This document shows, piece by piece, positions 8,355 to 16,715 of a DNA stretch of 64,000 nt. The DNA is taken from NCBI RefSeq assembly GCF_004283755.1, contig NZ_SHMH01000002.1, positions 62,001-126,000 on the forward strand, given 5' to 3'. The notes under the pieces were generated by a model. That model saw nothing but the letters and a program-made list of their open reading frames with translations, was not told the DNA's origin and did not search any database. The stretch is from Pseudoxanthomonas winnipegensis. GTDB taxonomy: Bacteria > Pseudomonadota > Gammaproteobacteria > Xanthomonadales > Xanthomonadaceae. Numbering within the stretch: position 1 is the first letter of the stretch; the number at the start of each line of letters is the position of its first letter. The translations under genes and the position numbers were made by a program.

Positions 8355-9095
8355 TTGGCCATCGCGCAGTTTCCGCTGGAATTCATCGCTCGCCGCATGC
8401 TGGCCCCGAGCGTGGGCCATTACGTGTTCCGCCGCGCCGACCAGGCCGCGCTGGATTTCATCCCCGGGCAGTTCGTCCAGGTGCACTTCACCATGGCCGA
8501 CGGCAGCGCGGCGCGGCGCAGCTATTCGCTGGCCAACGTGCGCACGCCCGGCGCGGCGGCCGACGGCACGGTGGAGATGGCGGTGAGCTATGTGCCGGGC
8601 GGAGCGGCCACGGCGCTGTTCGAGGCGCTGACGCCGGGCCAGGTGGTGCAGGCCAGCGGGCCGTTCGGCCGCTTCACCCTGCAGCCGGGCGATGCCAATG
8701 CGCGCTATGTGCTGATCGCCACCGGCACCGGCGTGACGCCGTACCGGGCCATGCTGCCGGCGCTGGCCGCGGCCATGGCCGGGCGCGGCGTCGAGGTGGT
8801 GCTGCTGCAGGGCGCGCGCACCCTGGGCGAGCTGCTCTACCACGACGAGTTCGCCGCCTTCGGCGCCGCACACCCGGGCTTCTCCTACCTGCCCTGCCTC
8901 TCGCGCGAGCAGCAGGCCGGCGCGCACCACGGCTACGTGCAGCAGGCCCTGCCGGGCATCGCGCCCGACCCGGCCCGCGACATCGCCTACCTGTGCGGCA
9001 ACCCGGACATGGTCGACGCCTGCTTCGAGGCGCTGAAGGGCGAAGGCCTGCCGATCCCGCAGATCCGTCGCGAGAAATACGTCAGCTCGAAATAG
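8355..9095 (+). CDS. fpr: Ferredoxin/flavodoxin-NADP+ reductase
   Basis: A 246-residue FAD/NADPH oxidoreductase. It carries the FAD motif RRSYSLAN (RxYS at about 55-58), the FAD-phosphate region PGGAAT and the NADP-binding GTGVTPYRAML (about 124-134), and ends YLCGNPDMV...IRREKYVSSK, typical of bacterial Fpr. It moves electrons between NADPH and ferredoxin/flavodoxin in the cytoplasm, often in oxidative-stress or Fe-S metabolism. The start is a TTG at 8355, because the next ATG (8398) would remove the first beta strand (AQFPLEFIARR); no in-frame ATG/GTG and no good Shine-Dalgarno are present. Confidence 0.87.
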   Translation: MAIAQFPLEFIARRMLAPSVGHYVFRRADQAALDFIPGQFVQVHFTMADGSAARRSYSLANVRTPGAAADGTVEMAVSYVPGGAATALFEALTPGQVVQASGPFGRFTLQPGDANARYVLIATGTGVTPYRAMLPALAAAMAGRGVEVVLLQGARTLGELLYHDEFAAFGAAHPGFSYLPCLSREQQAGAHHGYVQQALPGIAPDPARDIAYLCGNPDMVDACFEALKGEGLPIPQIRREKYVSSK

Positions 9096-9120
9096 CGCCT
9101 GGCCGCGATGTAAAGCGTGC

Positions 9121-9171
9121 TTGACACGCCGCCGCTGCCGCGCGCAGGATGGTGTCAACCTTCCTTGACAT
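9121..9171 (+). promoter_or_regulatory. Three TTGACA-type elements forming inverted repeats upstream of the membrane protein/XRE pair
   Basis: TTGACAC at 9121-9127, GTGTCAA at 9152-9158 and TTGACAT at 9165-9171 form one tight palindrome (TGTCAA-CCTTCC-TTGACA, 9153-9170) and one with a long spacer. They could be -35 elements, an operator for the small XRE protein encoded downstream, or both. No good -10 was found. Inference. Confidence 0.35.
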
Positions 9172-9249
9172 CGCGCTTCGCATGGACACCGCTTCCGTTG
9201 CACGACCGCGCCCAGGCGCGCCGCCTTTCGCCACAGGCGGGGCACGCCG

Positions 9250-9891
9250 ATGAATGACCAGACCACGCCGCCGCCGCGCTCGCTGCGCTGGCGCCTGCCG
9301 CTGATCGCGGCCCTGGCCGCCGCGGTGGCGGTGCTGGCGCTGGTGCCGGGCCTGCTGCCCACGCTCAGCGCCGAGGGGCGGCAGACGCTGCTGGGCATGG
9401 CGGCGGGCATGGGCACCGCGCTGGCCGTGCTGCTGCTGGTGCTGCTGATCCCCGGTGCCCGCCGCACCTATTTCCTGCTGCTGGAGGCCCGCGAACAGGG
9501 CGCCTGCGCCGACCGGCGCGTGCGCTGGTTCAGCGGCATCGCCCTGGCGCTGTACGTGCTGCTGGTGCTGCTGGCGCGCTGGGGCGTGCCGCAGACCGCC
9601 TCGCCGCTGCAGGTGCTGGTCCTGGGCGCGCTGCCGCTGCTGGCGATGGGGCTGTTCGTGGCGGCCACCGTGCTGCGCCTGCGCCAGCTGGACGAGCTGA
9701 TGCGCAAGCTGGAGGTGGAAAGCTGGGCGCTGGCGGCGCTGCTGGTCTCGCAGGGCTATTTCGCCGTCTGGCTGCTGCTGCGCCTGGGGCTGGTGCGGAT
9801 CGACGCCGGCAACGCCCTGCTGTGGGTGGGCGTGTGGCTGATGGTGGTGCAGCTGGTGGTCTACACCTGGCAGCTGCGCAAGTACCTGTGA
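9250..9891 (+). CDS. Hypothetical membrane protein paired with a small XRE regulator
   Basis: A 213-residue protein with six likely membrane helices (about 16-33, 45-65, 92-110, 120-143, 157-178 and 188-207), short loops and a cationic N-terminus. No catalytic motif is visible and I do not recognise a function. Its stop overlaps the GTG start of the XRE gene (GTGA at 9888-9891), the arrangement seen for other small-HTH/membrane-protein pairs. The two are therefore very likely co-translated and functionally tied. Confidence 0.72.
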   Translation: MNDQTTPPPRSLRWRLPLIAALAAAVAVLALVPGLLPTLSAEGRQTLLGMAAGMGTALAVLLLVLLIPGARRTYFLLLEAREQGACADRRVRWFSGIALALYVLLVLLARWGVPQTASPLQVLVLGALPLLAMGLFVAATVLRLRQLDELMRKLEVESWALAALLVSQGYFAVWLLLRLGLVRIDAGNALLWVGVWLMVVQLVVYTWQLRKYL

Positions 9892-10082
9892 ACAGCCGCG
9901 TGCGCGAACTGCGCGAGGCGCGCGGCTGGTCGCAGGCGGCGCTGGGCCAGCGCCTGGGCGTGTCGCGCCAGACCGTCAACTCGATCGAGACCGGCAAGTA
10001 CGACCCCAGCCTGCCGCTGGCCTTCCAGATCGCCCGGCTGTTCGGCGAGCCGATCGAGGCGATCTTCCTGTTCGAACCGTAA
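9888..10082 (+). CDS. Small XRE-family DNA-binding regulator
   Basis: A 64-residue single-domain helix-turn-helix protein. The recognition region reads RGWSQAALGQRLGVSRQTVN followed by SIETGKYDPSLPLAFQIA and the family ending EAIFLFEP. Such YozG-like minimal XRE proteins have no sensor domain. The start is GTG at 9888, overlapping the upstream membrane protein's stop, so translation is probably coupled. It may bind the TTGACA-type inverted repeats ahead of the operon (inference). Confidence 0.85.
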   Translation: MNSRVRELREARGWSQAALGQRLGVSRQTVNSIETGKYDPSLPLAFQIARLFGEPIEAIFLFEP

Positions 10083-10170
10083 GCGGCGCCGCACCCGGTC
10101 ACATCGGCCGGCGCCGCGCGTCATGTCAGCATCCACATCCGGACCACGGATGCCTTCCAAGGAGAGTCCC

Positions 10171-11631
10171 ATGCAACAACGATGGTGGTGGCCAGCCCTG
10201 CTGCTGGCGGCCAGTGTCCCGGCGGCGCAGGCGCGCACGCTGGGCACGCTGGAGTTCAAGCCCTGCACGCTCAGCGCGCCGCTGATGCCCGCCTCGGTGG
10301 AGGCCCAGTGCGCCACGCTGCAGGTGCCGGAGAACCGCGCCGCCCCGGGCGGACGCAAGATCGCCCTGCGCATCGGCTGGGTGCCGGCGCAGAACGACAC
10401 CTCCGCCGAGCCCGATCCGGTGTTCATGCTGGCCGGCGGCCCGGGCCAGTCGGCGCTGGATACCTATCCGCAGCTGCAGACCGCCTTCGCCAAGGTCAAC
10501 GCCAAGCGCCACGTGATCCTGGTCGACCAGCGCGGCACCGGCGGCTCCAATCCGCTGCAATGCCCGCAGCCGGACAAGGCGCAGGACATCGACACGCCCG
10601 ATGGCGCCGGCGCCTATGCGCGCAGCTGCCTGGCGCAGCTGGAGAAGAAGGCCGACCCACGCTTCTACACCACCGGCGATGCGATCGCCGACCTGGATGC
10701 GGTGCGCCAGGCCATCGGCGCGGCCAAGATCGATCTGGTCGGCGTGTCCTACGGCACGCGCGTGGCCCAGCAGTACGCGGCCACCTATCCGCAGCACACG
10801 CGCGCCATCGTGCTCGACGGCGTGGCGCCCAATTCGCTGGTGCTGGGCAACGAGTTCGCGCAGAACCTGGAAAGCGCGCTGGACCTGCAGTTCGGCCGCT
10901 GCGCCAACGACAAGGCCTGCGCCGACAAGCTGGGCAACCCGCGCCAGCGCCTCAACGCGCTGATGCAGACCCTGCGCACGCAGCCGCCGACGGTGAACTT
11001 CCGCGACCCGGTCACCGGCGCGGCGCGCCAGGAAACCCTGCACGCCGGTGATGTGGCCGGGCTGGTGCGCATGTCCGCCTACATGCCGCTGATGACCGCC
11101 ACCCTGCCCCTGCAGTTCGCCGAAGCCGCGCAGGGCCGCTACGACACGCTGGCCGCCACGGCCAGCCTGATCGGCGGCTCGCTCTCCGATTCGATGGCCA
11201 TGGGCATGCAGCTGTCGGTGATCTGCGCCGAGGACGGTAGCGAGCTCGCACCCGATCCCAGGCAGGACGGCTCGCTGCTGGGCAACGCCATCGTCGAGGG
11301 GCTCAAGGCGCAGTGCGCGGTATGGCCCAAGGGCACGCGCGCGGCGAACTTCCGCAAGCCGTTGTCCACCGATGTGCCGGCGCTGCTGCTGAGCGGTCAG
11401 TTCGATCCGGTGACCCCGCCGCGCTACGGCGCGGAGGTGGCCAAGTCGCTGCCCAACGCGCGCCACCTGGTGCTCAAGGGCCAGGGCCACAACGTCATCG
11501 CCGTGGGCTGCGCGCCGCAGCTGCTGGGCCAGTTCCTGGACAAGGCCGACGCCAAGTCGCTCGACGCCACGTGCCTGGACCGCCTCACCGACACCCCGCC
11601 TTTCACCGGCTTCTACGGATGGGACCCATGA
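10171..11631 (+). CDS. Secreted alpha/beta-hydrolase, TAP-like (tripeptidyl aminopeptidase family)
   Basis: A 486-residue exported serine hydrolase. Signal peptide MQQRWWWPALLLAASVPAAQA is followed by an alpha/beta-hydrolase core with oxyanion-loop AGGPGQS (88-94), nucleophile elbow GVSYG (Ser193), acid in SGQFDP (Asp412) and His440 in GQGHN, plus a TAP-like C-terminal region. Relatives are proline-iminopeptidase or tripeptidyl-aminopeptidase-like enzymes that trim peptides in the periplasm or outside the cell. The ATG at 10171 has AAGGAGAG 5 bases upstream. Its stop overlaps the start of the ABC ATPase (ATGA), suggesting one operon with the exporter. Confidence 0.87.
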   Translation: MQQRWWWPALLLAASVPAAQARTLGTLEFKPCTLSAPLMPASVEAQCATLQVPENRAAPGGRKIALRIGWVPAQNDTSAEPDPVFMLAGGPGQSALDTYPQLQTAFAKVNAKRHVILVDQRGTGGSNPLQCPQPDKAQDIDTPDGAGAYARSCLAQLEKKADPRFYTTGDAIADLDAVRQAIGAAKIDLVGVSYGTRVAQQYAATYPQHTRAIVLDGVAPNSLVLGNEFAQNLESALDLQFGRCANDKACADKLGNPRQRLNALMQTLRTQPPTVNFRDPVTGAARQETLHAGDVAGLVRMSAYMPLMTATLPLQFAEAAQGRYDTLAATASLIGGSLSDSMAMGMQLSVICAEDGSELAPDPRQDGSLLGNAIVEGLKAQCAVWPKGTRAANFRKPLSTDVPALLLSGQFDPVTPPRYGAEVAKSLPNARHLVLKGQGHNVIAVGCAPQLLGQFLDKADAKSLDATCLDRLTDTPPFTGFYGWDP

Positions 11632-12374
11632 TCGCCCTGCAGAATCTCCACAAGACCTTCCAATCGAAGAAGACCGTGGTCAAGGCCGTGAGCGGGGTGG
11701 ACTTCACCGCCGCCGACGGCCAGATCACCGGCCTGCTCGGTCCCAACGGCGCCGGCAAGACCACCACCCTGCGCATGCTCTACACGCTGATGCAGCCCGA
11801 CCAGGGGCAGGTGCTGATCGACGGGCTGGACGTGGCCGCAGATCCGCAGGCCGCGCGGCGCGCACTGGGCGTGCTGCCCGACGCGCGCGGCGTGTACAAG
11901 CGCCTGACCGCTCGCGAGAACATCGCCTACTTCGGCGCGCTGCACGGCCTGGACAAGGCCACCATCGCCGCGCGCACCGAGCGCCTGGCGCACGCGCTGA
12001 ACATGACCGACTTCCTGGACCGGCGCACCGAGGGCTTCAGCCAGGGCCAGCGCACCAAGACCGCCATCGCCCGCGCGCTGGTGCACGACCCGCGCAACGT
12101 CGTACTGGACGAACCGACCAACGGCCTGGATGTGATGACCACCCGCGGCCTGCGCGAATTTCTCAAGCAGCTGCGCGGCGAAGGCCGCTGCGTGGTGTTC
12201 TCCAGCCACATCATGCAGGAGGTGGCCGCACTGTGCGATCGCATCGTGATCATCGCCAAGGGCACGGTGGTGGCCGCCGGCACGCCCGATGAACTGCGCG
12301 CGCTGTACGGCCGGGACAACCTGGAGGACGCCTTCGTCGAAGCGATCGGTTCGGAGGAGGGCCTGCTCGCATGA
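11628..12374 (+). CDS. natA: ABC transporter ATP-binding protein (NatA-like)
   Basis: A 248-residue ABC ATPase with Walker A GPNGAGKT (38-45), Walker B NVVLDEP (158-164) and H-switch SSHIMQE. The signature is FSQGQ (137-141) rather than LSGGQ, a variant common in NatA-type ATPases. NatAB systems were first described as sodium exporters in Bacillus, but many homologues export other substrates. It is translationally coupled at both ends: ATGA overlaps with the peptidase upstream (11628-11631) and the permease downstream (12371-12374). Confidence 0.87.
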   Translation: MIALQNLHKTFQSKKTVVKAVSGVDFTAADGQITGLLGPNGAGKTTTLRMLYTLMQPDQGQVLIDGLDVAADPQAARRALGVLPDARGVYKRLTARENIAYFGALHGLDKATIAARTERLAHALNMTDFLDRRTEGFSQGQRTKTAIARALVHDPRNVVLDEPTNGLDVMTTRGLREFLKQLRGEGRCVVFSSHIMQEVAALCDRIVIIAKGTVVAAGTPDELRALYGRDNLEDAFVEAIGSEEGLLA

Positions 12375-13552
12375 ACAGTCTCAAGACCCTGTGGGTGGTG
12401 ATGCGCAAGGAGTTGCTCGACTTCTTCCGCGATCGCCGCACCGTGGCGCTCTCGCTGCTGCTGAGTCCGGTGCTGGTGCCGGTACTGCTGATCGGCCTGT
12501 TCACCCTGACCGAGAACCGCATCCGCGACCTGACCGACAAGCCGCTGGAGTTGCCGGTGATCGGCAAGCAGCACGCGCCCAACCTGATCGCCTGGCTGGA
12601 AGGCCAGAACGTCACCATCGTCGATCCCCCGGCCGATGTCGCCGCGGCCATCGCCGAGCAGAAGGCCGACGTGATCCTGCGCATCGGCGATGACTACGGT
12701 GAGAAGTGGCGCAAGAGCGAACCGGCGCCGGTGGAGATCCTGAGCGATTCGACCCGGCAGAACGCCGAGGTGCCGGTCAAGCGCGTGCAGGCCTTGCTGC
12801 GCGCCTACAACAGCCAGGTCGGCGCGCTGCGCCTGCTCGCGCGCGGTGTCAGCCCTGCCGCAGCCGCGCCGCTGCAGATCAGCGACACCGACATGGCCTC
12901 CGAGGAGGCCAAGCGCGGCCGGCTGGTGGGCGTGCTGCTGCCGTACCTGCTGATCCTCAGCGCCTTCATCGGCGGCGCCTACCTGATCATGGACGGCACC
13001 GCCGGCGAGCGCGAACGCCAGTCGCTGGAGCCGCTGCTGGCCACGCCCGCCCCGCGCGGCGCGGTGGTCAGCGGCAAGGTCGCCGCGGCCTGCGCGGTGG
13101 CACTGCTGTCGCTGGCGCTGACCCTGCTGATGTTCAAGCTCACCGCGGTGATCTCGCCCACGGTCGGGCGGCAGATGGCGGTGAGCTTTTCCACCATCGC
13201 GCTGCTGCTGCTGATCCTGATGCCGATGGTGTTCATCGGCACCACGCTGCTGACCTACCTGTCGGCCACGGCCAAGAGCATGAAGGAAGCGCAGAGCCAC
13301 ATGAGCTGGCTGATGCTGCTGCCGATGCTGCCCTCGATCGTGCTGATGGTGAACCCGGTCAAGACCCAGCTGTGGCAGTTCGCCGTGCCGTTCCTGGCGC
13401 AGAACCAGCTGATCCTGAAGGTCGTGCGTGGCGAGGTCGTCTCGCCGGCGCAGTGGGGCATCTATCTGGGCGCCAGCTTCGCCCTGGCCGGGCTGATGTG
13501 GTTCCTGGCGGTGCGCCGCTACCGCGGCGAGCAGCTGGCGATCTCCGGCTGA
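12371..13552 (+). CDS. natB: ABC transporter permease (NatB/ABC-2 family)
   Basis: A 393-residue ABC-2 permease. One N-terminal helix (about 23-43) is followed by a large extracytoplasmic domain (about 45-180) and then five or six helices (from about 183 to the C-terminus). The conserved cytoplasmic sequence DGTAGERERQSLEPLLATPA follows the second helix. It pairs with the NatA-like ATPase; together they form a probable exporter. The coupled upstream peptidase suggests a peptide-related role, but the substrate is not determined. The operon ends at a strong terminator 26 bases after the stop. Confidence 0.87.
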   Translation: MNSLKTLWVVMRKELLDFFRDRRTVALSLLLSPVLVPVLLIGLFTLTENRIRDLTDKPLELPVIGKQHAPNLIAWLEGQNVTIVDPPADVAAAIAEQKADVILRIGDDYGEKWRKSEPAPVEILSDSTRQNAEVPVKRVQALLRAYNSQVGALRLLARGVSPAAAAPLQISDTDMASEEAKRGRLVGVLLPYLLILSAFIGGAYLIMDGTAGERERQSLEPLLATPAPRGAVVSGKVAAACAVALLSLALTLLMFKLTAVISPTVGRQMAVSFSTIALLLLILMPMVFIGTTLLTYLSATAKSMKEAQSHMSWLMLLPMLPSIVLMVNPVKTQLWQFAVPFLAQNQLILKVVRGEVVSPAQWGIYLGASFALAGLMWFLAVRRYRGEQLAISG

Positions 13553-13577
13553 GCCTGCATCGCCCGCAACGAACAAG

Positions 13578-13603
13578 GGCCGGCAATGCCGGCCTTTTTT
13601 TTT
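13578..13603 (+). terminator. Rho-independent terminator of the peptidase-natAB operon
   Basis: A 7-bp GC stem GGCCGGC / GCCGGCC with an AAT loop (13578-13594) is followed by nine T residues (13595-13603). On the minus strand there is no T tract, so it acts for plus-strand transcripts. Confidence 0.92.
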
Positions 13604-13619
13604 GCGTTGCCGGGCGCGC

Positions 13620-14657
13620 TCAGCCCGGGTTGAAGGCGATCGTGCGGCGCGTGGTGCTGGTGGCGCCGGTGGGCTCGAACTTCCAGCGCTTGACCGCGGT
13701 CAGCGCGGCGCGATCGAACACGCGCGGCGGCGTGGCCTGGACCACGCGCACGTTGCTGACATCGCCATCGCCGCCGATGGTGATCTCCACCACCACCTGG
13801 CCACTGGTGCCGGCGCGCAGCGCATCCATCGGATAACGCGGCGGCGGCGCACTGAGCAGGCGCCGCTCGCCGCTGGAGGCGGCCGGCGCGGACGAGGGCG
13901 ATCCCGATGACTCGGCGGGCGCTGCCGCAACCGGCGCCGGACGTTCGGCGGCCGCCTGCGGGCGCGGCGCCGGCGCGGACGCCGGTGCTGCCGGCGCATC
14001 GCGGGTGTTGTCCTCGCGCGCGGCGCGCGGCTGGGCGGCCGGCGCCTGCGCTGCCTGCTTCTGCTGGGCGGCCTGTTCGGCCAGGCGCTGGGCCTCCCTG
14101 GTCTTGGCCTCGGCGGCGGCCTTGGCCTTGGCCACCTCGTCGCTGCTCTGCTGGGCCAGCAGCTTCTCGCCGGCCTCGGTGGCCGCCGCTAGCCGTGGCA
14201 GGGACGGCGCGTTCGGATCGGCCTTGCGGATCAGCGCCTGCAGGCGCCGGGCCTCGTCGAAGTCCTTGCGGCCGATGCTCTGCTCGGCGGCGATCACCGT
14301 GTAGGGCATGAAGTCGGTCAGCGCACTGGTCACCGCCGGATCGTCGGGCTGCTTGTCGCGCAGGGCCAGGTAGTACTCCACCGCATTGTCGCCAGCCGGT
14401 GCGTACAGACGGTTCTGGCCGATCGCACGCGTGGCGGCGGCGCGTAGATCGTCGGTGCTCATGGCCTGCACGCTGGCCGCCACCGCGCCCTTGGGCGCGG
14501 CATCGGCGGCGATGGCCTGGGCGGCGCTCTGCGGGTCGGCCGGCGGCGGCGTGCTGGCGGCCGGCGTGGAAGCAGGCTGCTGCGAGCAGGCGGCGAGCAG
14601 TCCCAGCAGCGCAAAGGCGGCCACGGGCCGCAGGGCGGTCGGTGTGAGCTTGGACAT
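13620..14657 (-). CDS. TonB C-terminal domain lipoprotein
   Basis: A 345-residue protein. Lipoprotein signal with LLAAC (Cys24); a helical, TPR-like middle (about 60-165); a long Ala/Gln/Lys coiled-coil-like stretch (about 175-220); an Ala/Pro-rich linker; and a TonB C-terminal domain (about 265-345: PRYPMDALRAGTSGQVVVEITI ... VKRWKFEP). Classical TonB has a membrane anchor that interacts with ExbB; a lipid anchor cannot do this, so an energy-transducing role is doubtful. AGGGGAA precedes the ATG at 14657. Encoded just downstream of mnmE on the same strand with an 86-base gap. Confidence 0.8.
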   Translation of the reverse strand: MSKLTPTALRPVAAFALLGLLAACSQQPASTPAASTPPPADPQSAAQAIAADAAPKGAVAASVQAMSTDDLRAAATRAIGQNRLYAPAGDNAVEYYLALRDKQPDDPAVTSALTDFMPYTVIAAEQSIGRKDFDEARRLQALIRKADPNAPSLPRLAAATEAGEKLLAQQSSDEVAKAKAAAEAKTREAQRLAEQAAQQKQAAQAPAAQPRAAREDNTRDAPAAPASAPAPRPQAAAERPAPVAAAPAESSGSPSSAPAASSGERRLLSAPPPRYPMDALRAGTSGQVVVEITIGGDGDVSNVRVVQATPPRVFDRAALTAVKRWKFEPTGATSTTRRTIAFNPG

Positions 14658-14743
14658 CGATGGTTCCCCTGAAGGGTCCGCATGGCGCAGACCAAGTGGC
14701 GAAACTCGCGTCAAGCGCCGCGGTTGTCAACTGCCCGGGCGGG

Positions 14744-16093
14744 TCACTTGCCGATGCAGAACGTGGAAAAGATCCGGCCCAGCAAGGCGTCGGGCGAGAT
14801 CCTGCCGGTGATCTCGCCCAGCGCGTCGTGGGCCAGGCGCAGTTCTTCGGCGGCCAGCGCCAGGGATTCGTGATCGAGCTCGCGTTTTGCCAGTGCCGCG
14901 TGCTCGCGTGCGTCTTCCAGCGCCTGTACGTGGCGGGCGCGCGCCGAGAATTCTCCCTCCACCGCGGCGCCGGCCTGGCCCAGCGCCAGGGCCTGCAGGC
15001 GCGCCACCAGCGCATCGAGGCCGGCGCCGGTGCGCGTGGACAGCGCCAGCGCGGCCTGGTCCAGGCGCGGCGCGTCGGGCAACAGGTCGAGCTTGTTGTG
15101 CAGCCACAGCTTGGGCGTGGCCGGATCCAGCACATCGGCCACCGCGGCGCGGCCGGCCTGCGGGTCGCGCGCGTCGAGCATCACCAGCGCCACATCGGCG
15201 CGGCGCAGTTCGTCGCCGGCGCGGCGCATGCCCTCGCGTTCGATCGCATCGCCGCCCTCGCGCAGACCGGCGGTGTCGACCAGGGTCAGTTCGACGCCGT
15301 CGATGCGGATCACTTCGTGCAGCGTGTCGCGCGTGGTGCCGGCGGTGTCGGTGACGATGGCGCGTTCGCGCCCGGCCAGGGCGTTGAGCAGCGAGCTCTT
15401 GCCGGCGTTGGGCGGCCCGACGATCACCACGTGCAGGCCATCGCGCAGCCGGCGACCGCGCTGGGCTTCGTCCAGCAGCTGTTCGAGATCGGCCAGCAGC
15501 GCCTGCACGCCGGCATGCACCGCCGCGCCGCCCAAGGTCTCCAGCGGCTCGTCGGCGAAGTCGATCGCCGCCTCCACGTGGACCCGCAGCCGCAGCAGCT
15601 GCTCGGCCAGGGCTTCGACGCGGCGCGAGAACACGCCATCGAGCGAACGCCGCGCCGCACGCGCCGCGCGCGCGTCGCCGGCGGCGATCAGGTCGGCCAC
15701 CGCCTCGGCCTGGGCCAGGTCGAGCTTGCCGTTGAGGAAGGCGCGTTCGGAGAACTCGCCCGGCCGCGCCTGGCGCGCACCCAGCGCGCAGGCGCGCGCC
15801 ACCAGCGCACGCAGCACCACCGGGCTGCCGTGCGCCTGCAGTTCGACCACGTCCTCGCCGGTGAAGCTGGCCGGCGCGACGAAGGCCAGCGCGATGCCGT
15901 CGTCGATCACCTCGCCCGCGCCATCGACGAAGCGCGCGTAGCGCGCCTGCCGCGGCGCCAACTCGCCCGCGCCCATCGCCTGGGCGATCTGCCTCGCACG
16001 CGGGCCCGACAGGCGCACGATGCCCACCCCGCCCGCGCCGGCGGCAGTGGCCACGGCGGCGATGGTGTCGGTGTGCGAGGGCGATGCGTGCAT
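14744..16093 (-). CDS. mnmE: tRNA uridine-5-carboxymethylaminomethyl modification GTPase MnmE
   Basis: A 449-residue GTPase that, with MnmG, modifies U34 of tRNAs reading split codon boxes. An N-terminal tetrahydrofolate-binding domain ([22 protein letters not shown]) and helical domain surround a G domain: G1 GPPNAGKS (226-233), K-loop DTAGTTRD (249-256), G3 DTAGLR (273-278), G4 NKLD (about 336). The C-terminal FCIGK motif carries the catalytic Cys. The start is uncertain: ATG at 16093 (chosen, normal length) or ATG at 16132 (13 residues longer); neither has a clear Shine-Dalgarno. It belongs to the conserved rpmH-rnpA-yidC-mnmE block but is separated from yidC by a 620-base gap with a terminator. 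Confidence 0.92.
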   Translation of the reverse strand: MHASPSHTDTIAAVATAAGAGGVGIVRLSGPRARQIAQAMGAGELAPRQARYARFVDGAGEVIDDGIALAFVAPASFTGEDVVELQAHGSPVVLRALVARACALGARQARPGEFSERAFLNGKLDLAQAEAVADLIAAGDARAARAARRSLDGVFSRRVEALAEQLLRLRVHVEAAIDFADEPLETLGGAAVHAGVQALLADLEQLLDEAQRGRRLRDGLHVVIVGPPNAGKSSLLNALAGRERAIVTDTAGTTRDTLHEVIRIDGVELTLVDTAGLREGGDAIEREGMRRAGDELRRADVALVMLDARDPQAGRAAVADVLDPATPKLWLHNKLDLLPDAPRLDQAALALSTRTGAGLDALVARLQALALGQAGAAVEGEFSARARHVQALEDAREHAALAKRELDHESLALAAEELRLAHDALGEITGRISPDALLGRIFSTFCIGK

Positions 16094-16132
16094 GGCGTGC
16101 GGATTCGATAAGGACAGTGCGGCGGACGGCAT

Positions 16133-16659
16133 CGTGCCCGTGCCGCCGCCCAAAAACAAAAGAGGCTTCGCCGGCGTGCGGGGGACACGCCGGCTGATGA
16201 CATGAGCGCGGTCATGGAGAGCGGACTTCGCCGAGCAGCCTCGACCCGGCCGGGCGCGACTCCTCGGCTCGGTCCGCCATCCCTGGCCCGCTCTCCGCGC
16301 GTCCGCCAGGGTCGAGGCTTTCGCGGCGGATAGACCACGGCTCCTTCCGACCCGAAGGCATCGAGCAAGCGCTCTGCCCCTTCTCTTTCGCCGCAGGCGA
16401 AGTGGGGGGCCGGGGTGGGGTGCTTTTGCTCTTCGCTTCTGTGGCTTGCCCGGTAAAGCCCCGACCCCTCCCCATCCCTCCCCTGCGCTGCGCGCAAGGG
16501 AGGGGGCCTCAAGTCGATGCCTTCCCGTCGCTGATCGCGTTGGTCGGGAGGGAGAGGCTTGAACGACCGCGCAAACCGAAGCGTTGTGACTTGACGCGAG
16601 CCGCCCCTGCCCATCCGAAGCCACAACGCCCACACGCCGCGATCCATCAACGTGAAAGA
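16133..16659. other. Gene-free mnmE-yidC spacer with foldbacks and a purine/pyrimidine repeat
   Basis: No coding sequence is convincing here. The spacer holds a 9-bp hairpin GCCGGCGTG/CACGCCGGC (16170-16194); inverted blocks AGCCTCGACCC (about 16238) and GGGTCGAGGCT (about 16309); and a segment at about 16395-16510 rich in GGGGTGGGG and CCCCTCCCC ending CAAGGGAGGGGG. That segment resembles the spacer at 54920-55100 and is probably a dispersed repeat. Where the mnmE promoter lies is unclear. Confidence 0.55.
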
Positions 16660-16695
16660 GACAAAAGAAAAGCCCGCCGATGACGGTGGGCTTTT
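16660..16695 (-). terminator. Terminator after yidC
   Basis: On the minus strand a 12-bp stem AAAAGCCCACCG / CGGCGGGCTTTT (16695-16684 with 16679-16668, one G-U pair, loop TCAT) runs into TTTTCTTTTG. It lies 20 bases past the yidC stop. On plus it also ends in TTTT, so it could be weakly bidirectional. Confidence 0.82.
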
Positions 16696-16715
16696 GCGGT
16701 GAAGCGTGGAGCGAC

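Noticed and set aside
16402-16683. Plus-strand frame of 93 codons in the mnmE-yidC spacer
   Set aside because: It runs through the low-complexity repeat and the yidC terminator, has no ribosome binding site and an Arg/Pro-biased composition.
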